A stretch of 7,168 nucleotides of DNA from Candidatus Latescibacterota bacterium (GCA_030629295.1 DAOVPH010000081.1:1-7168), one strand, 5' to 3'; positions 1 to 5,079 are shown, numbered from the stretch's first letter. The notes: generated by a model from the sequence alone, not told the origin. Translations and numbers: made by a program.

Positions 1-95
1 CCCTTGAATTAGGAGCCTATGAATACATTATCAAACCCTTTGACCTTGGTTATCTCGAAACCGCTGTGATGGTCAAGTTATTAGATTTTTCATAA
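1..95 (+). CDS. Response regulator receiver domain, C-terminal end only (partial)
   Basis: The reading frame enters from the left edge (first full codon at base 3) and stops at TAA 93-95, leaving 30 residues. The visible part contains GAYEYIIKPFDLGYLE. This matches the end of a CheY-like receiver domain: the GA-x-(D/E)-Y-(I/L)-x-KPF motif with the invariant lysine after beta-5, followed by helix alpha-5. Known for the family: the lysine helps pass the signal of aspartate phosphorylation. The protein ends only about 13 residues after KPFDLGYLE, so no output domain follows the receiver. Either the output domain lies N-terminal or this is a single-domain regulator. The transglycosylase gene follows on the same strand after 46 bases, so the two may be co-transcribed. 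Its partner kinase and target cannot be told from here. Confidence 0.8.
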   Translation, partial: LELGAYEYIIKPFDLGYLETAVMVKLLDFS

Positions 96-141
96 TAAAT
101 AGGTTTGGTAGGAGAGAGGAAAACATTCCGGAAGGGACGCC

Positions 142-834
142 ATGTCCACTGAGAACATGAAAGACAAAAGGAACATCTGGCCCATCATCGGTATACTCTC
201 CTTGGTGTGCTGGGTGGGCATCATAGTGTATGCCTTTTCATACGGCAATCTCGGGAAGACTTCCACTGATTTGGTCTCTTTAGAACGGGACATTCAGGAT
301 CTGAGGGCAGCAATGAATATGGACAATGTACGTCTGTCAGCTATCCGTAAAGTAATGGCTATTATCTCACAGTACAATCCCAATATGCCCTCCAGTCTCC
401 AATATGAGATCGCATCGGTGATATATGAGATGAGTGTTAAGTACACAAATTTAGATGTGGACCTGATATGTGCCGTAATAACTCATGAGAGTGCAAGGAC
501 CTGGCAGGTGGATATTGTTTCCGATGCGGGCGCTATGGGATTGATGCAGATCATGCCCGCTACAGGAATGTTCATCGCCAGCTATGAGGGGATCACCTGG
601 AGCGAGGCTGGAAAGGTATTATTTGACCCAATGTATAATATCAGAATGGGCACCAGATTTCTGTCAATTTTGATTGATCTTTACGGGTTACAGGGTGGAT
701 TGGCTGCTTACAATGGCGGTGAGAAACAGGCTGTCCTGTGGATAGCAAATGGAAAAGCTGATGAGACCCTTTACGCTGAAACGAGAGACTATATCCCTGC
801 AGTGTTAAAATTATATAAGAAATACAAGGGATAG
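142..834 (+). CDS. Membrane-anchored lytic transglycosylase, SLT domain
   Basis: Predicted to cleave the MurNAc-GlcNAc bond of peptidoglycan with formation of 1,6-anhydro-MurNAc, outside the cytoplasmic membrane. The 230-residue product has a short positive N-terminus, one membrane segment (about residues 12-33, IIGILSLVCWVGIIVYAF), a hydrophilic, possibly helical stretch (43-78), then a Slt70-type catalytic domain (about 95-228). Family motifs are in order: the catalytic glutamate in ITHES (E116), GAMGLMQIMPATG (130-142), NIRMGTRFL (166-174), AAYNGG (188-193) and ETRDYI (213-218). The hydrophobic segment has no lipobox cysteine or clear cleavage site, so I read it as a type II membrane anchor. 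The start at 142 has AAGGGA four bases upstream (132-137); the next Met, codon 6, has no such site. The protein is short for a soluble Slt and resembles single-domain MltC/EmtA-like enzymes in its catalytic part. A role in wall remodelling or in assembly of an envelope-spanning machine is possible; nothing nearby decides it. Confidence 0.9.
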   Translation: MSTENMKDKRNIWPIIGILSLVCWVGIIVYAFSYGNLGKTSTDLVSLERDIQDLRAAMNMDNVRLSAIRKVMAIISQYNPNMPSSLQYEIASVIYEMSVKYTNLDVDLICAVITHESARTWQVDIVSDAGAMGLMQIMPATGMFIASYEGITWSEAGKVLFDPMYNIRMGTRFLSILIDLYGLQGGLAAYNGGEKQAVLWIANGKADETLYAETRDYIPAVLKLYKKYKG

Positions 835-856
835 GGTCGGTTGTTTCGCTATCGAT

Positions 857-882
857 GGTTTATCGTAAACCGCTGAAGCGGT
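857..882. repeat. Two overlapping perfect hairpins after the transglycosylase gene
   Basis: GGTTTA-TCG-TAAACC (857-871) and ACCGC-TGAA-GCGGT (869-882) are both perfect and share three bases, so they exclude each other in RNA. They lie 22 bases after the stop codon at 834. No run of T follows on either strand, so this is a poor intrinsic terminator. The second element, ACCGCTGAAGCGGT, looks to me like a dispersed palindromic repeat of environmental genomes. That is from memory and was not searched. Confidence 0.5.
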
Positions 883-937
883 AAGTCCGGTCATAGGAGC
901 ATAGAGTTAAGGAGTAAGAGAGAAAAAAGAAGTTGTA

Positions 938-960
938 GGGCCAACCCTGTCTGGTCGCCC
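938..960. repeat. Degenerate palindrome in the spacer
   Basis: GGGCCAACC (938-946), a six-base loop, and GGTCGCCC (953-960) form an imperfect stem: GGGC pairs with GCCC and ACC with GGT, with an internal mismatch. The stem is preceded by TTGTA. The pattern GTAGGG-C-AACC/GGT-GCCC resembles a decayed member of a REP-like dispersed family. The rest of 835-1015 shows only a small GCTG/CAGC hairpin (964-975) and no gene. Confidence 0.3.
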
Positions 961-1015
961 ACGGCTGAGAACAGCGGGACTGTGATGAGCTTCCTTTGGC
1001 AAAACAGAGATGGAG

Positions 1016-1360
1016 TTATGGCTCTATCCTTAACACAACTGCCAGCGCTCTGGTAATCTCCTGCATCGCAGTGCCGGAGAGTTTTCCCAGGCGTCGTACG
1101 AACCTTTCTTGCGCCACCGAGCGCACCTGAAACGCATCTGCCACTGAAGGTTTATCCAGGTGATTTTCGGCATCGGGTTCCAACCGAACCATCCACGGCG
1201 CTACAGCATAGCGATCTTTCCATTCGGTAATAGGTACAATCACCCTCAGCGGCAAAATCCCGATGGCATCATCGTTCACAATAACCACTGGACGAGTTTT
1301 CTTGAGCTCAGCACCAATCGTAGGGTCCAGATTGATGAACCAGATTTCACCTCTGTTCAT
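1016..1360 (-). CDS. mazF: MazF/PemK-family endoribonuclease toxin
   Basis: Toxin of a type II toxin-antitoxin pair, predicted to cut mRNA at short sequences and stop growth when the antitoxin is lost. The 114-residue length is normal for the family. The N-terminus RGEIWFINLDPTIGAE (residues 3-18) followed by KKTRPVVIVNDD (20-31) is the MazF/PemK signature, including the conserved RP (R23-P24). VIVPIT (40-45), the VRLEPD strand (58-63) and the KPSVADAFQVRSVAQERF region (70-87), with its serine and QxR, complete the fold. IGxL-like RRLGKLS (89-95) and a C-terminal helix follow. The ATG at 1360 lies inside the end of the antitoxin gene (14-base overlap), so translation is probably coupled; GAGAAG upstream is only a weak ribosome site. 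The RNA target sequence cannot be read from the protein. Confidence 0.92.
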   Translation of the reverse strand: MNRGEIWFINLDPTIGAELKKTRPVVIVNDDAIGILPLRVIVPITEWKDRYAVAPWMVRLEPDAENHLDKPSVADAFQVRSVAQERFVRRLGKLSGTAMQEITRALAVVLRIEP

Positions 1361-1595
1361 AGAACTTCTCGCTATCGAGGGCGGTGAAAATAGTCAGTTC
1401 ACCACCGGGTGCGTAATCCGGCAATAAAGCCTCCGCTGCTCTGGCCAGTTGCCGCTTCTTTTCCACCCGAACCAGGGGCTGCTGCTCCACTTGTTGGAGA
1501 TCTTCACGAATCAGATGTAAGACAGCCTCCATGATTGCGAGACGCTCTTTGGTTGGAAGCTTCTTGAGCTCTTTCAGAATCTCTACCTGGCTCAT
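1347..1595 (-). CDS. Antitoxin paired with the MazF-type toxin
   Basis: An 82-residue protein directly upstream of and overlapping the toxin, so it is taken as the antitoxin that binds and inhibits it. It is not a classical AbrB-fold MazE: there is no visible swapped-hairpin DNA-binding start. Instead residues 1-35 (VEILKELKKLPTKERLAIME...) look like a helical dimerisation or DNA-binding region of the kind seen in short antitoxins of cyanobacteria and candidate phyla. A charged middle follows, then a C-terminal peptide ELTIFTALDSEKFYE (66-80). I infer that this is the toxin-blocking segment, because such tails are short and conserved in this type of antitoxin. The start is well supported: AAGGAGG (complement of 1601-1607) sits five bases before the ATG. 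The gene has its own promoter, see 1611-1644. Confidence 0.8.
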   Translation of the reverse strand: MSQVEILKELKKLPTKERLAIMEAVLHLIREDLQQVEQQPLVRVEKKRQLARAAEALLPDYAPGGELTIFTALDSEKFYEQR

Positions 1596-1610
1596 ACATC
1601 CCTCCTTGTT

Positions 1611-1644
1611 GTCTCTAAAATAGACAAAACGCGGTAAAAGTCAA
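1611..1644 (-). promoter_or_regulatory. Toxin-antitoxin promoter with palindromic possible operator
   Basis: On the - strand TTGACT (1639-1644) and TATTTT (1617-1622) are 16 bases apart, a good sigma-70 -35 box and a fair -10 box. They point into the antitoxin gene, whose start is 22 bases beyond the -10. The -10 lies within the imperfect palindrome GTCTCTAAAATAGAC (1611-1625, arms GTCTnT/AnAGAC). Autorepression by the antitoxin or its toxin complex at such a site is usual for type II modules; here it is inferred from position only. Confidence 0.55.
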
Positions 1645-1727
1645 GCTATTTTTCACCGGGGGACAGACAGAAAGTGAGAAAAATAATCGTGGGGCGAGCT
1701 TCTGTGGTCACCTGAGGCCAGGCCTGT

Positions 1728-1788
1728 GGAGAGGGGGAGAAAAAGAGCAGGGGAGCAAGGTAAAAGGTAAAAGGCAAAAGTGGAGAAG
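1728..1788. repeat. Purine-rich tract with tandem GGTAAAA heptamers
   Basis: On the + strand 55 of 61 bases are purines. Inside it are three tandem seven-base units, GGTAAAA, GGTAAAA and GGCAAAA (1759-1779). GCAGGGGAGCA occurs here (1747-1757) and again at 1833-1843; GGAGCAAGG occurs at 1752-1760 and 1822-1830. The tract makes up much of the non-homologous tail of the retropepsin-like frame. Confidence 0.6.
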
Positions 1789-1840
1789 CCTGAGGGAAAC
1801 GAAACGTTACCAGTCACTAATGGAGCAAGGGTGCAGGGGA

Positions 1841-1859
1841 GCAGAGGGCTAACCTCTGC
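1841..1859. repeat. Perfect 7-bp hairpin at the end of retropepsin homology
   Basis: GCAGAGG (1841-1847), loop GCTAA, CCTCTGC (1853-1859). The stem is perfect. It falls exactly where the DTG protein stops looking like its family (codons 66-71). No T run follows on either strand, so it is not an evident terminator. Confidence 0.5.
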
Positions 1860-2059
1860 CTGGCTCCAGATCGAGAAGGGGATGACCGAGATGGGATTCC
1901 CCGTATCAATGATGGCTTGGTATTTTTTAGTCCAGCCGGTTGCTGTCTTTAACTGAATGGTGGCTAACAACCGGATGAGCCGAACAGAAGCTCCTTGTGA
2001 AAGAATATCCAAGTCAATCTTGGTGCGGGACCTCAGGCCGATTTTAATAGACATGAGTA

Positions 2060-2097
2060 CACGGAGATTTTTTATGGGGACTCCACGTTCTCCGTGG
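2060..2097. repeat. Inverted CTCCGTG words, alternative hairpins
   Basis: CACGGAGA (2060-2067) and TCTCCGTG (2089-2096) are perfect eight-base inverted arms around a 21-base loop. A second, shorter perfect hairpin CCACG-TTCTC-CGTGG (2083-2097) uses part of the same right arm, so the two folds compete. The words resemble a dispersed CTCCGTG(T/G) spacer repeat. The region lies just upstream of the retropepsin-like fragment. Confidence 0.45.
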
Positions 2098-2163
2098 TGT
2101 ATTGTAGAAAAGCCAAGGAGACGGGGTTCGTAAGGCAAAAGAGTATAACAACAAAAGCAAACA

Positions 2164-2207
2164 AAAATGGCCCGGGGATGCTAAAGAAAAGATCCCTGGG
2201 CCATTTT
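2164..2207 (-). terminator. Strong intrinsic terminator of ftsK
   Basis: A 16-base stem has arms AAAATGGCCCGGGGAT (2164-2179) and ATCCCTGGGCCATTTT (2192-2207). One position is unpaired on the - strand (A-C) but is a G-U wobble on the + strand, and the loop is 12 bases. Read on the - strand the stem ends in ATTTTTG, the expected U-run. It begins 20 bases after the ftsK stop codon. The T-rich arms on both sides make it potentially bidirectional, but no + strand gene ends here. Confidence 0.85.
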
Positions 2208-2226
2208 AGGTTGACTTGGCCAATGT

Positions 2227-4419
2227 TCACTCCGGGGAGTCTTCTCCCCATTTTTTCTCTAAGTAGCTTTCGTCTACTAACACTTCCCGGGCCTTGCTGC
2301 CGTCGAAGGGGCCAACGATCCCGGCGGCCTCTAACTGGTCAATCAGCCTTGCTGCCCGGGCATACCCTATCTTAAGCCGCCTCTGCAGAAGCGAGATCGA
2401 GCCCTGCTGGTGCAGGATGATCAATCTCATCGCCTCGTCAAATAACTTATCCCGTCCTTGACTGTCCTGCTCGTAGTCAATTTCTGGTTCTTCCTGGATT
2501 AAGATTTCCCTTTCTGGAAGTTCAGGTTTCTCCCCAGTCTGGTGTTGTTTCAAAAACTCGACCAGCCGTTCGGTCTCTTCCCTGGAGATGTGGGCACCGT
2601 GAATTCTGATGGGATCGGACTGTCCCACAGCAAGAAAGAGCATATCCCCGTTGCCCAGGAGCTTTTCAGCGCCGTTGACATCTAAGATAGTACGTGAATC
2701 CACCTTTGAGGCCACCTGAAGGGAGATCCTGGAGGGGAAATTGGCCTTAATTAGTCCGGTGATCACATCTACCGATGGGCGTTGAGTAGCCAATATCAAG
2801 TGGATACCTACCGCTCTTGCCATCTGTGCCAGTCGCACCAAAGACTGCTCGATCTCATTGGAGAGAAGCATCAGGTCTGCTAACTCGTCAATAACCACCA
2901 CAATGTAGGGTAGGGAGGTAGGATTTCCTTCAGCGGGCTCAGTGCGAATCACCTTTCTATTGTACTCATTGATATCCCTCACCTTGATTTGAGCCAGACT
3001 TCTATATCTTTCTTCCATTTGAGCTACTGCCCAGCGCAGCACCTCTGAGGCCTTCTTTGTCTCTGTGACCACTGGAGTGAGAAGGTGAGGAATTTCGTTG
3101 TAGACGGAAAGCTCCAGCATCTTCGGGTCTACCATAATGAATCTGACCTCCTCGGGGGTGGCCTTAAATAGAACGCTGGTTATCATCGCGTGGATGGCTA
3201 CGCTCTTGCCTGAGCCGGTGGCCCCGGCGATGAGCAAATGGGGCATTGTGGCCAAGTCAGTACAGAACGGCTCACCGGAGATTGTCTTGCCCAAGGCAAG
3301 AGTGAGCTTTGATTGGGAGGATTGAAATCTATCTGACTCCAGGAGCTCTCGCAAGCAGACCAGCGAAGGTTTGGGGTTAGGGATCTCGATCCCCACAGCA
3401 TCTTTGCCTGGAATAGGGGCTAAGATTCTGATCCGCCGGGCTTTCATCGTCATAGCTAAATCATCGGCCAGAGAGATAATGCGGTTTACCTTAACTCCGG
3501 GAGCAGGTTTCAGTTCATACCTGGTGACTATCGGGCCAGGACTCACCTGCGCCACCTTTCCTTCCACCTGGAAATTGGCTAAACTCAGCTCCAATTTCTC
3601 AGCGTTTCTCAACAACTCCTCCCTGCTCTGGTAGGTTCTCTGATTGGGAGGCTTATCGAGCAGGGAAGTGGAAGGTCTTTGGTAGAACATCTCCGGCTCC
3701 CTCTCGGGCAAACGGAACGATTCCTGTTCTGCCTCTTTTTGGTCCACTTCCGGTTCTACTATTTGGGGCTTGGGAAAGTCTATCTGCGAAGGCACTGCCA
3801 CCTTTTGCCTTTTTGTGGCCGCTATCCTGGATGCTTTTGGCTTCTTAGCCCTCTTCTTGCCTGAACTGGGAACAGGGACAGAGAATCGGGAGAGACGGAT
3901 AGGGGTTGATAAAACTACTGTTAACAGAAAAGCTGTGATCACCAGAATCCAGGAGCCAACCTGGCCCAGGTAGGGGATAAGCACCCGGGGTGCCAGCGTC
4001 ACCCCCAACCAACCGCTTAATCTGTATAGCCTTACAGATTGCTCTTGTTGAAGTAACCCGCAGACAGCAGAGAAGAGTAGAACTAAGACCAGGACAGCTA
4101 CGGTCTTGAATGCTAATTTCCTCATTGTCTGGCCCCGGAGACGATTCCACCCCCACAGAAACAGCAGGGGTGGCAAGACTAAGCAAGGCAAGCCTATGAA
4201 AGTGAACATTCCCTCAGCCACTTGATGTCCCAGGAATCCCGCTGTCCAGACTTTTTCTCCCTCTGCTACCACTCTCGCGGCCAGAAACCCTCCTCTTATA
4301 TAAGCAATCAGGTCATACATAATCCAGATGCTCAGGGCAAGCAGAATCAGGCCGAGGACTTCATTAGTGCGGTTTCCTCTCCGGGTTAAGGGGGAAAATT
4401 CATGCTGCTCTTTTTCCAT
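2227..4419 (-). CDS. ftsK: DNA translocase FtsK/SpoIIIE
   Basis: Hexameric ATP-driven DNA pump that clears and sorts chromosome termini at the division septum; its gamma domain reads polar KOPS/SRS-like sites and can activate XerCD recombination. From ATG 4419 the protein has 730 residues. About four membrane segments lie in the first 175 residues (roughly 21-41, 70-90, 103-123, 155-174). A short basic and proline-containing linker follows (about 175-265), then the alpha/beta motor with Walker A GATGSGKS (399-406), Walker B VVVIDELADL (507-516), ATQRPSVDVITG (544-555) and GNGDMLFL (589-596). A winged-helix gamma domain (about 657-726, with YARAARLIDQLEAAGIVGP) closes the protein. The short linker makes it SpoIIIE-like in build rather than like the very long E. 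coli FtsK. AAGGAG nine bases before ATG 4419 decides the start; the Met at 4428 touches that site, and the frame open to 4611 crosses the promoter. The gene has its own promoter and a strong terminator. Confidence 0.96.
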   Translation of the reverse strand: MEKEQHEFSPLTRRGNRTNEVLGLILLALSIWIMYDLIAYIRGGFLAARVVAEGEKVWTAGFLGHQVAEGMFTFIGLPCLVLPPLLFLWGWNRLRGQTMRKLAFKTVAVLVLVLLFSAVCGLLQQEQSVRLYRLSGWLGVTLAPRVLIPYLGQVGSWILVITAFLLTVVLSTPIRLSRFSVPVPSSGKKRAKKPKASRIAATKRQKVAVPSQIDFPKPQIVEPEVDQKEAEQESFRLPEREPEMFYQRPSTSLLDKPPNQRTYQSREELLRNAEKLELSLANFQVEGKVAQVSPGPIVTRYELKPAPGVKVNRIISLADDLAMTMKARRIRILAPIPGKDAVGIEIPNPKPSLVCLRELLESDRFQSSQSKLTLALGKTISGEPFCTDLATMPHLLIAGATGSGKSVAIHAMITSVLFKATPEEVRFIMVDPKMLELSVYNEIPHLLTPVVTETKKASEVLRWAVAQMEERYRSLAQIKVRDINEYNRKVIRTEPAEGNPTSLPYIVVVIDELADLMLLSNEIEQSLVRLAQMARAVGIHLILATQRPSVDVITGLIKANFPSRISLQVASKVDSRTILDVNGAEKLLGNGDMLFLAVGQSDPIRIHGAHISREETERLVEFLKQHQTGEKPELPEREILIQEEPEIDYEQDSQGRDKLFDEAMRLIILHQQGSISLLQRRLKIGYARAARLIDQLEAAGIVGPFDGSKAREVLVDESYLEKKWGEDSPE

Positions 4420-4428
4420 CTTTTCCAT

Positions 4429-4434
4429 CTCCTT
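4429..4434 (-). promoter_or_regulatory. Ribosome binding site deciding the ftsK start
   Basis: AAGGAG on the - strand lies directly against one ATG (4428) and nine bases before a second in-frame ATG (4419). Only the second has workable spacing, so the protein should begin MEKEQHEF and not MEKMEKEQ. Confidence 0.75.
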
Positions 4435-4453
4435 GTATACACAGATTGTATAC
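4435..4453. repeat. Twin GTATAC palindromes in the ftsK leader
   Basis: GTATAC occurs at 4435-4440 and 4448-4453, seven bases apart. Each is self-palindromic, so together they form both a direct and an inverted repeat with 13-base centre spacing. In the transcript they can pair as a six-base stem that ends right next to AAGGAG. As DNA they could be a two-site operator downstream of the promoter. Confidence 0.5.
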
Positions 4454-4483
4454 GCAGACAGAGATTTTACGCTGTTTGGAAAT

Positions 4484-4512
4484 AATATACTATTTAACTT
4501 GTCTTTTTGCAA
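4484..4512 (-). promoter_or_regulatory. Probable sigma-70 promoter of ftsK
   Basis: On the - strand TTGCAA (4507-4512) is followed after exactly 17 bases by TATATT (4484-4489), 4/6 and 5/6 matches to the consensus. Transcription from about seven bases beyond would give a leader of about 58 bases containing the twin GTATAC sites and the ribosome site. Confidence 0.55.
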
Positions 4513-4588
4513 GCAGAAAAATGGTGAGGGGTTAATTGGGGAGATTCTGTTGAAAAATGGCGTGTTGAGTGGCGAAGGAGGATATATC

Positions 4589-4617
4589 GTAGAGACGCCC
4601 CGCCGGGTCATCTCTAC
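4589..4617. repeat. GTAGAGACG-type palindromic repeat
   Basis: GTAGAGACG (4589-4597) and CATCTCTAC (4609-4617) pair with one mismatch. Inside, CCC-GCC-GGG (4599-4607) extends the stem, giving a 29-base nearly continuous hairpin. Palindromes built on GTAGAGACG...CGTCTCTAC are, from my general knowledge, common dispersed elements in several bacterial phyla. No T-run flanks it, so it is not a terminator. Confidence 0.6.
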
Positions 4618-4665
4618 ATTGAGGTTGGTTTACGCCCTAAGGTCTGATTCAAATTCGGTTGGTTG

Positions 4666-4679
4666 CGGTCAGATGACCG
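4666..4679. repeat. Short perfect palindrome CGGTCA-GA-TGACCG
   Basis: Six-base perfect arms around GA, between the MazG-like gene and the ftsK promoter. Part of it (GGTCATCT on the - strand) repeats the word at 4606-4613. It could be a protein site or chance; nothing else marks it. Confidence 0.3.
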
Positions 4680-4709
4680 GCGTGATTTCATTTTTCGACG
4701 GAATCTTAC

Positions 4710-4737
4710 TAATGACTGATGACGAATGACCAATGAC
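4710..4737. repeat. Four tandem NRATGAC heptamers
   Basis: TAATGAC, TGATGAC, GAATGAC and CAATGAC stand head to tail without gaps and end two bases before the stop codon of the MazG-like gene. The fixed core is ATGAC with one purine before it; the first base differs in each unit. It resembles the short tandem heptanucleotide repeats seen in spacers of some cyanobacterial and environmental genomes. Confidence 0.65.
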
Positions 4738-4739
4738 TT

Positions 4740-5021
4740 CTATCCACACTGGCAGGGGATTTTCCCGCAGCGAGGGCATCCTTTCTTATATTTTTCCACT
4801 GCCTGTTCTAAATCTACTCCCAATAGATTAGCCAGACTTGCAAGCCAGGCCAGAACATCGGAGAACTCTTCGCCATAATTCTCCCTATTTCCTTCCCTGA
4901 TTGATTTTGCCAGTTCACCCACTTCCTCGGCGAACCAGACGAATGTGCCTGCCAGCCCTCTCTGCTGGTCGCGCTGGTAGTAGATCTGGCGCATCAAGTT
5001 CTGAAATTCTCTTATCTCCAT
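4740..5021 (-). CDS. MazG-like nucleotide pyrophosphohydrolase with cysteine-rich tail
   Basis: Predicted all-alpha NTP pyrophosphohydrolase of the MazG/dUTPase-like superfamily, which splits (d)NTPs to NMP and pyrophosphate and often removes damaged or surplus nucleotides. The 93-residue protein is a single short domain, which in relatives works as a dimer or tetramer. The metal-binding helices are visible: AEEVGELAKSI (31-41; E32, E33, E36) and YGEEFSDVLAWL (49-60; E51, E52, D55), the usual EExxE and ExxD pattern. After the domain comes CPRCGKIPCQC (82-92), a CxxC-x4-CxC arrangement that could hold zinc or serve in oligomer contact. The true substrate is unknown. It starts at ATG 5021 with AAGGAA upstream (complement of 5027-5032) and follows tatD after 58 bases, so it is probably in the same transcript. 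Confidence 0.85.
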   Translation of the reverse strand: MEIREFQNLMRQIYYQRDQQRGLAGTFVWFAEEVGELAKSIREGNRENYGEEFSDVLAWLASLANLLGVDLEQAVEKYKKGCPRCGKIPCQCG

Positions 5022-5079
5022 TTTGTTTCCTTATGTTACTCGGGCAGGAGGAATCTCTCAACTCGGCCACCGCCCAAGA

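Larger units (their letters stand above)
1653..2054 (-). pseudogene. Retropepsin-like aspartyl protease fragment, probably truncated
   Basis: Reading from ATG 2054, the first 65 residues look like a real protein of the small bacterial retropepsin-like family. A strand region VRLIRLLATIQLKTA (24-38) leads to YQAIIDTGNPISVIPFSIW (45-63), with the catalytic DTG (50-52) and the hydrophobic ISVIP flap-side motif. Family members usually continue for 60-100 residues with a second beta half. Here the rest (about 68-133) is rich in L, P, S and F and is simply the translation of a pyrimidine-rich low-complexity strand. Neither of the other two frames restores homology. I therefore read it as a decayed or insertion-disrupted gene. 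The frame is open upstream to 2138, but that part crosses the hairpin region 2060-2097 and reads as spacer. No Shine-Dalgarno site precedes 2054. If expressed, the DTG half could only work as a dimer; I doubt that it is made. Confidence 0.45.
4420..4739. other. 320-base gene-free regulatory spacer before ftsK
   Basis: I see no believable gene on either strand; the open frames here are read-through of ftsK or antisense to it. In transcription order on the - strand it holds the NRATGAC tandem (4710-4737), the palindrome 4666-4679, the GTAGAGACG palindrome (4589-4617), the ftsK promoter (4484-4512), the twin GTATAC sites (4435-4453) and the ftsK ribosome site. GGTCATCT occurs at 4606-4613 and, inverted, at 4671-4678. 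Confidence 0.7.

Noticed and set aside
1009..1028. Terminator for the mazF gene (GATGGAG / CTCTATC stem, then TCTGTTTTG on the - strand)
   Set aside because: The stem has a mismatch, is AT-weak, overlaps the stop codon and is followed by only four consecutive T. Possible but not supported enough to list.
1160..1387. + strand ORF across the toxin gene
   Set aside because: Shadow of mazF and the antitoxin end; no independent support.
2055..2138. Longer start (ATG 2138) for the retropepsin-like frame
   Set aside because: The added 28 residues translate the inverted-repeat region and have no ribosome site; family-like sequence starts after 2054.
4420..4611. N-terminal extension of FtsK to an upstream ATG at 4611
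   Set aside because: It would add 64 residues of non-membrane, low-quality sequence, run through the promoter and GTAGAGACG palindrome, and ignore the good ribosome site before 4419.
4328..4729. + strand ORF of 133 codons
   Set aside because: It lies antisense over the ftsK 5' end and the repeat-filled spacer; no ribosome site or protein family is recognisable.
4710..4737. CRISPR-like array
   Set aside because: The units are seven bases with no spacers; this is a simple tandem repeat.
5022..5079. Small gene or RNA between tatD and the MazG-like gene
   Set aside because: Only 58 bases, no structure of note, and only the ribosome site of the next gene is recognisable.
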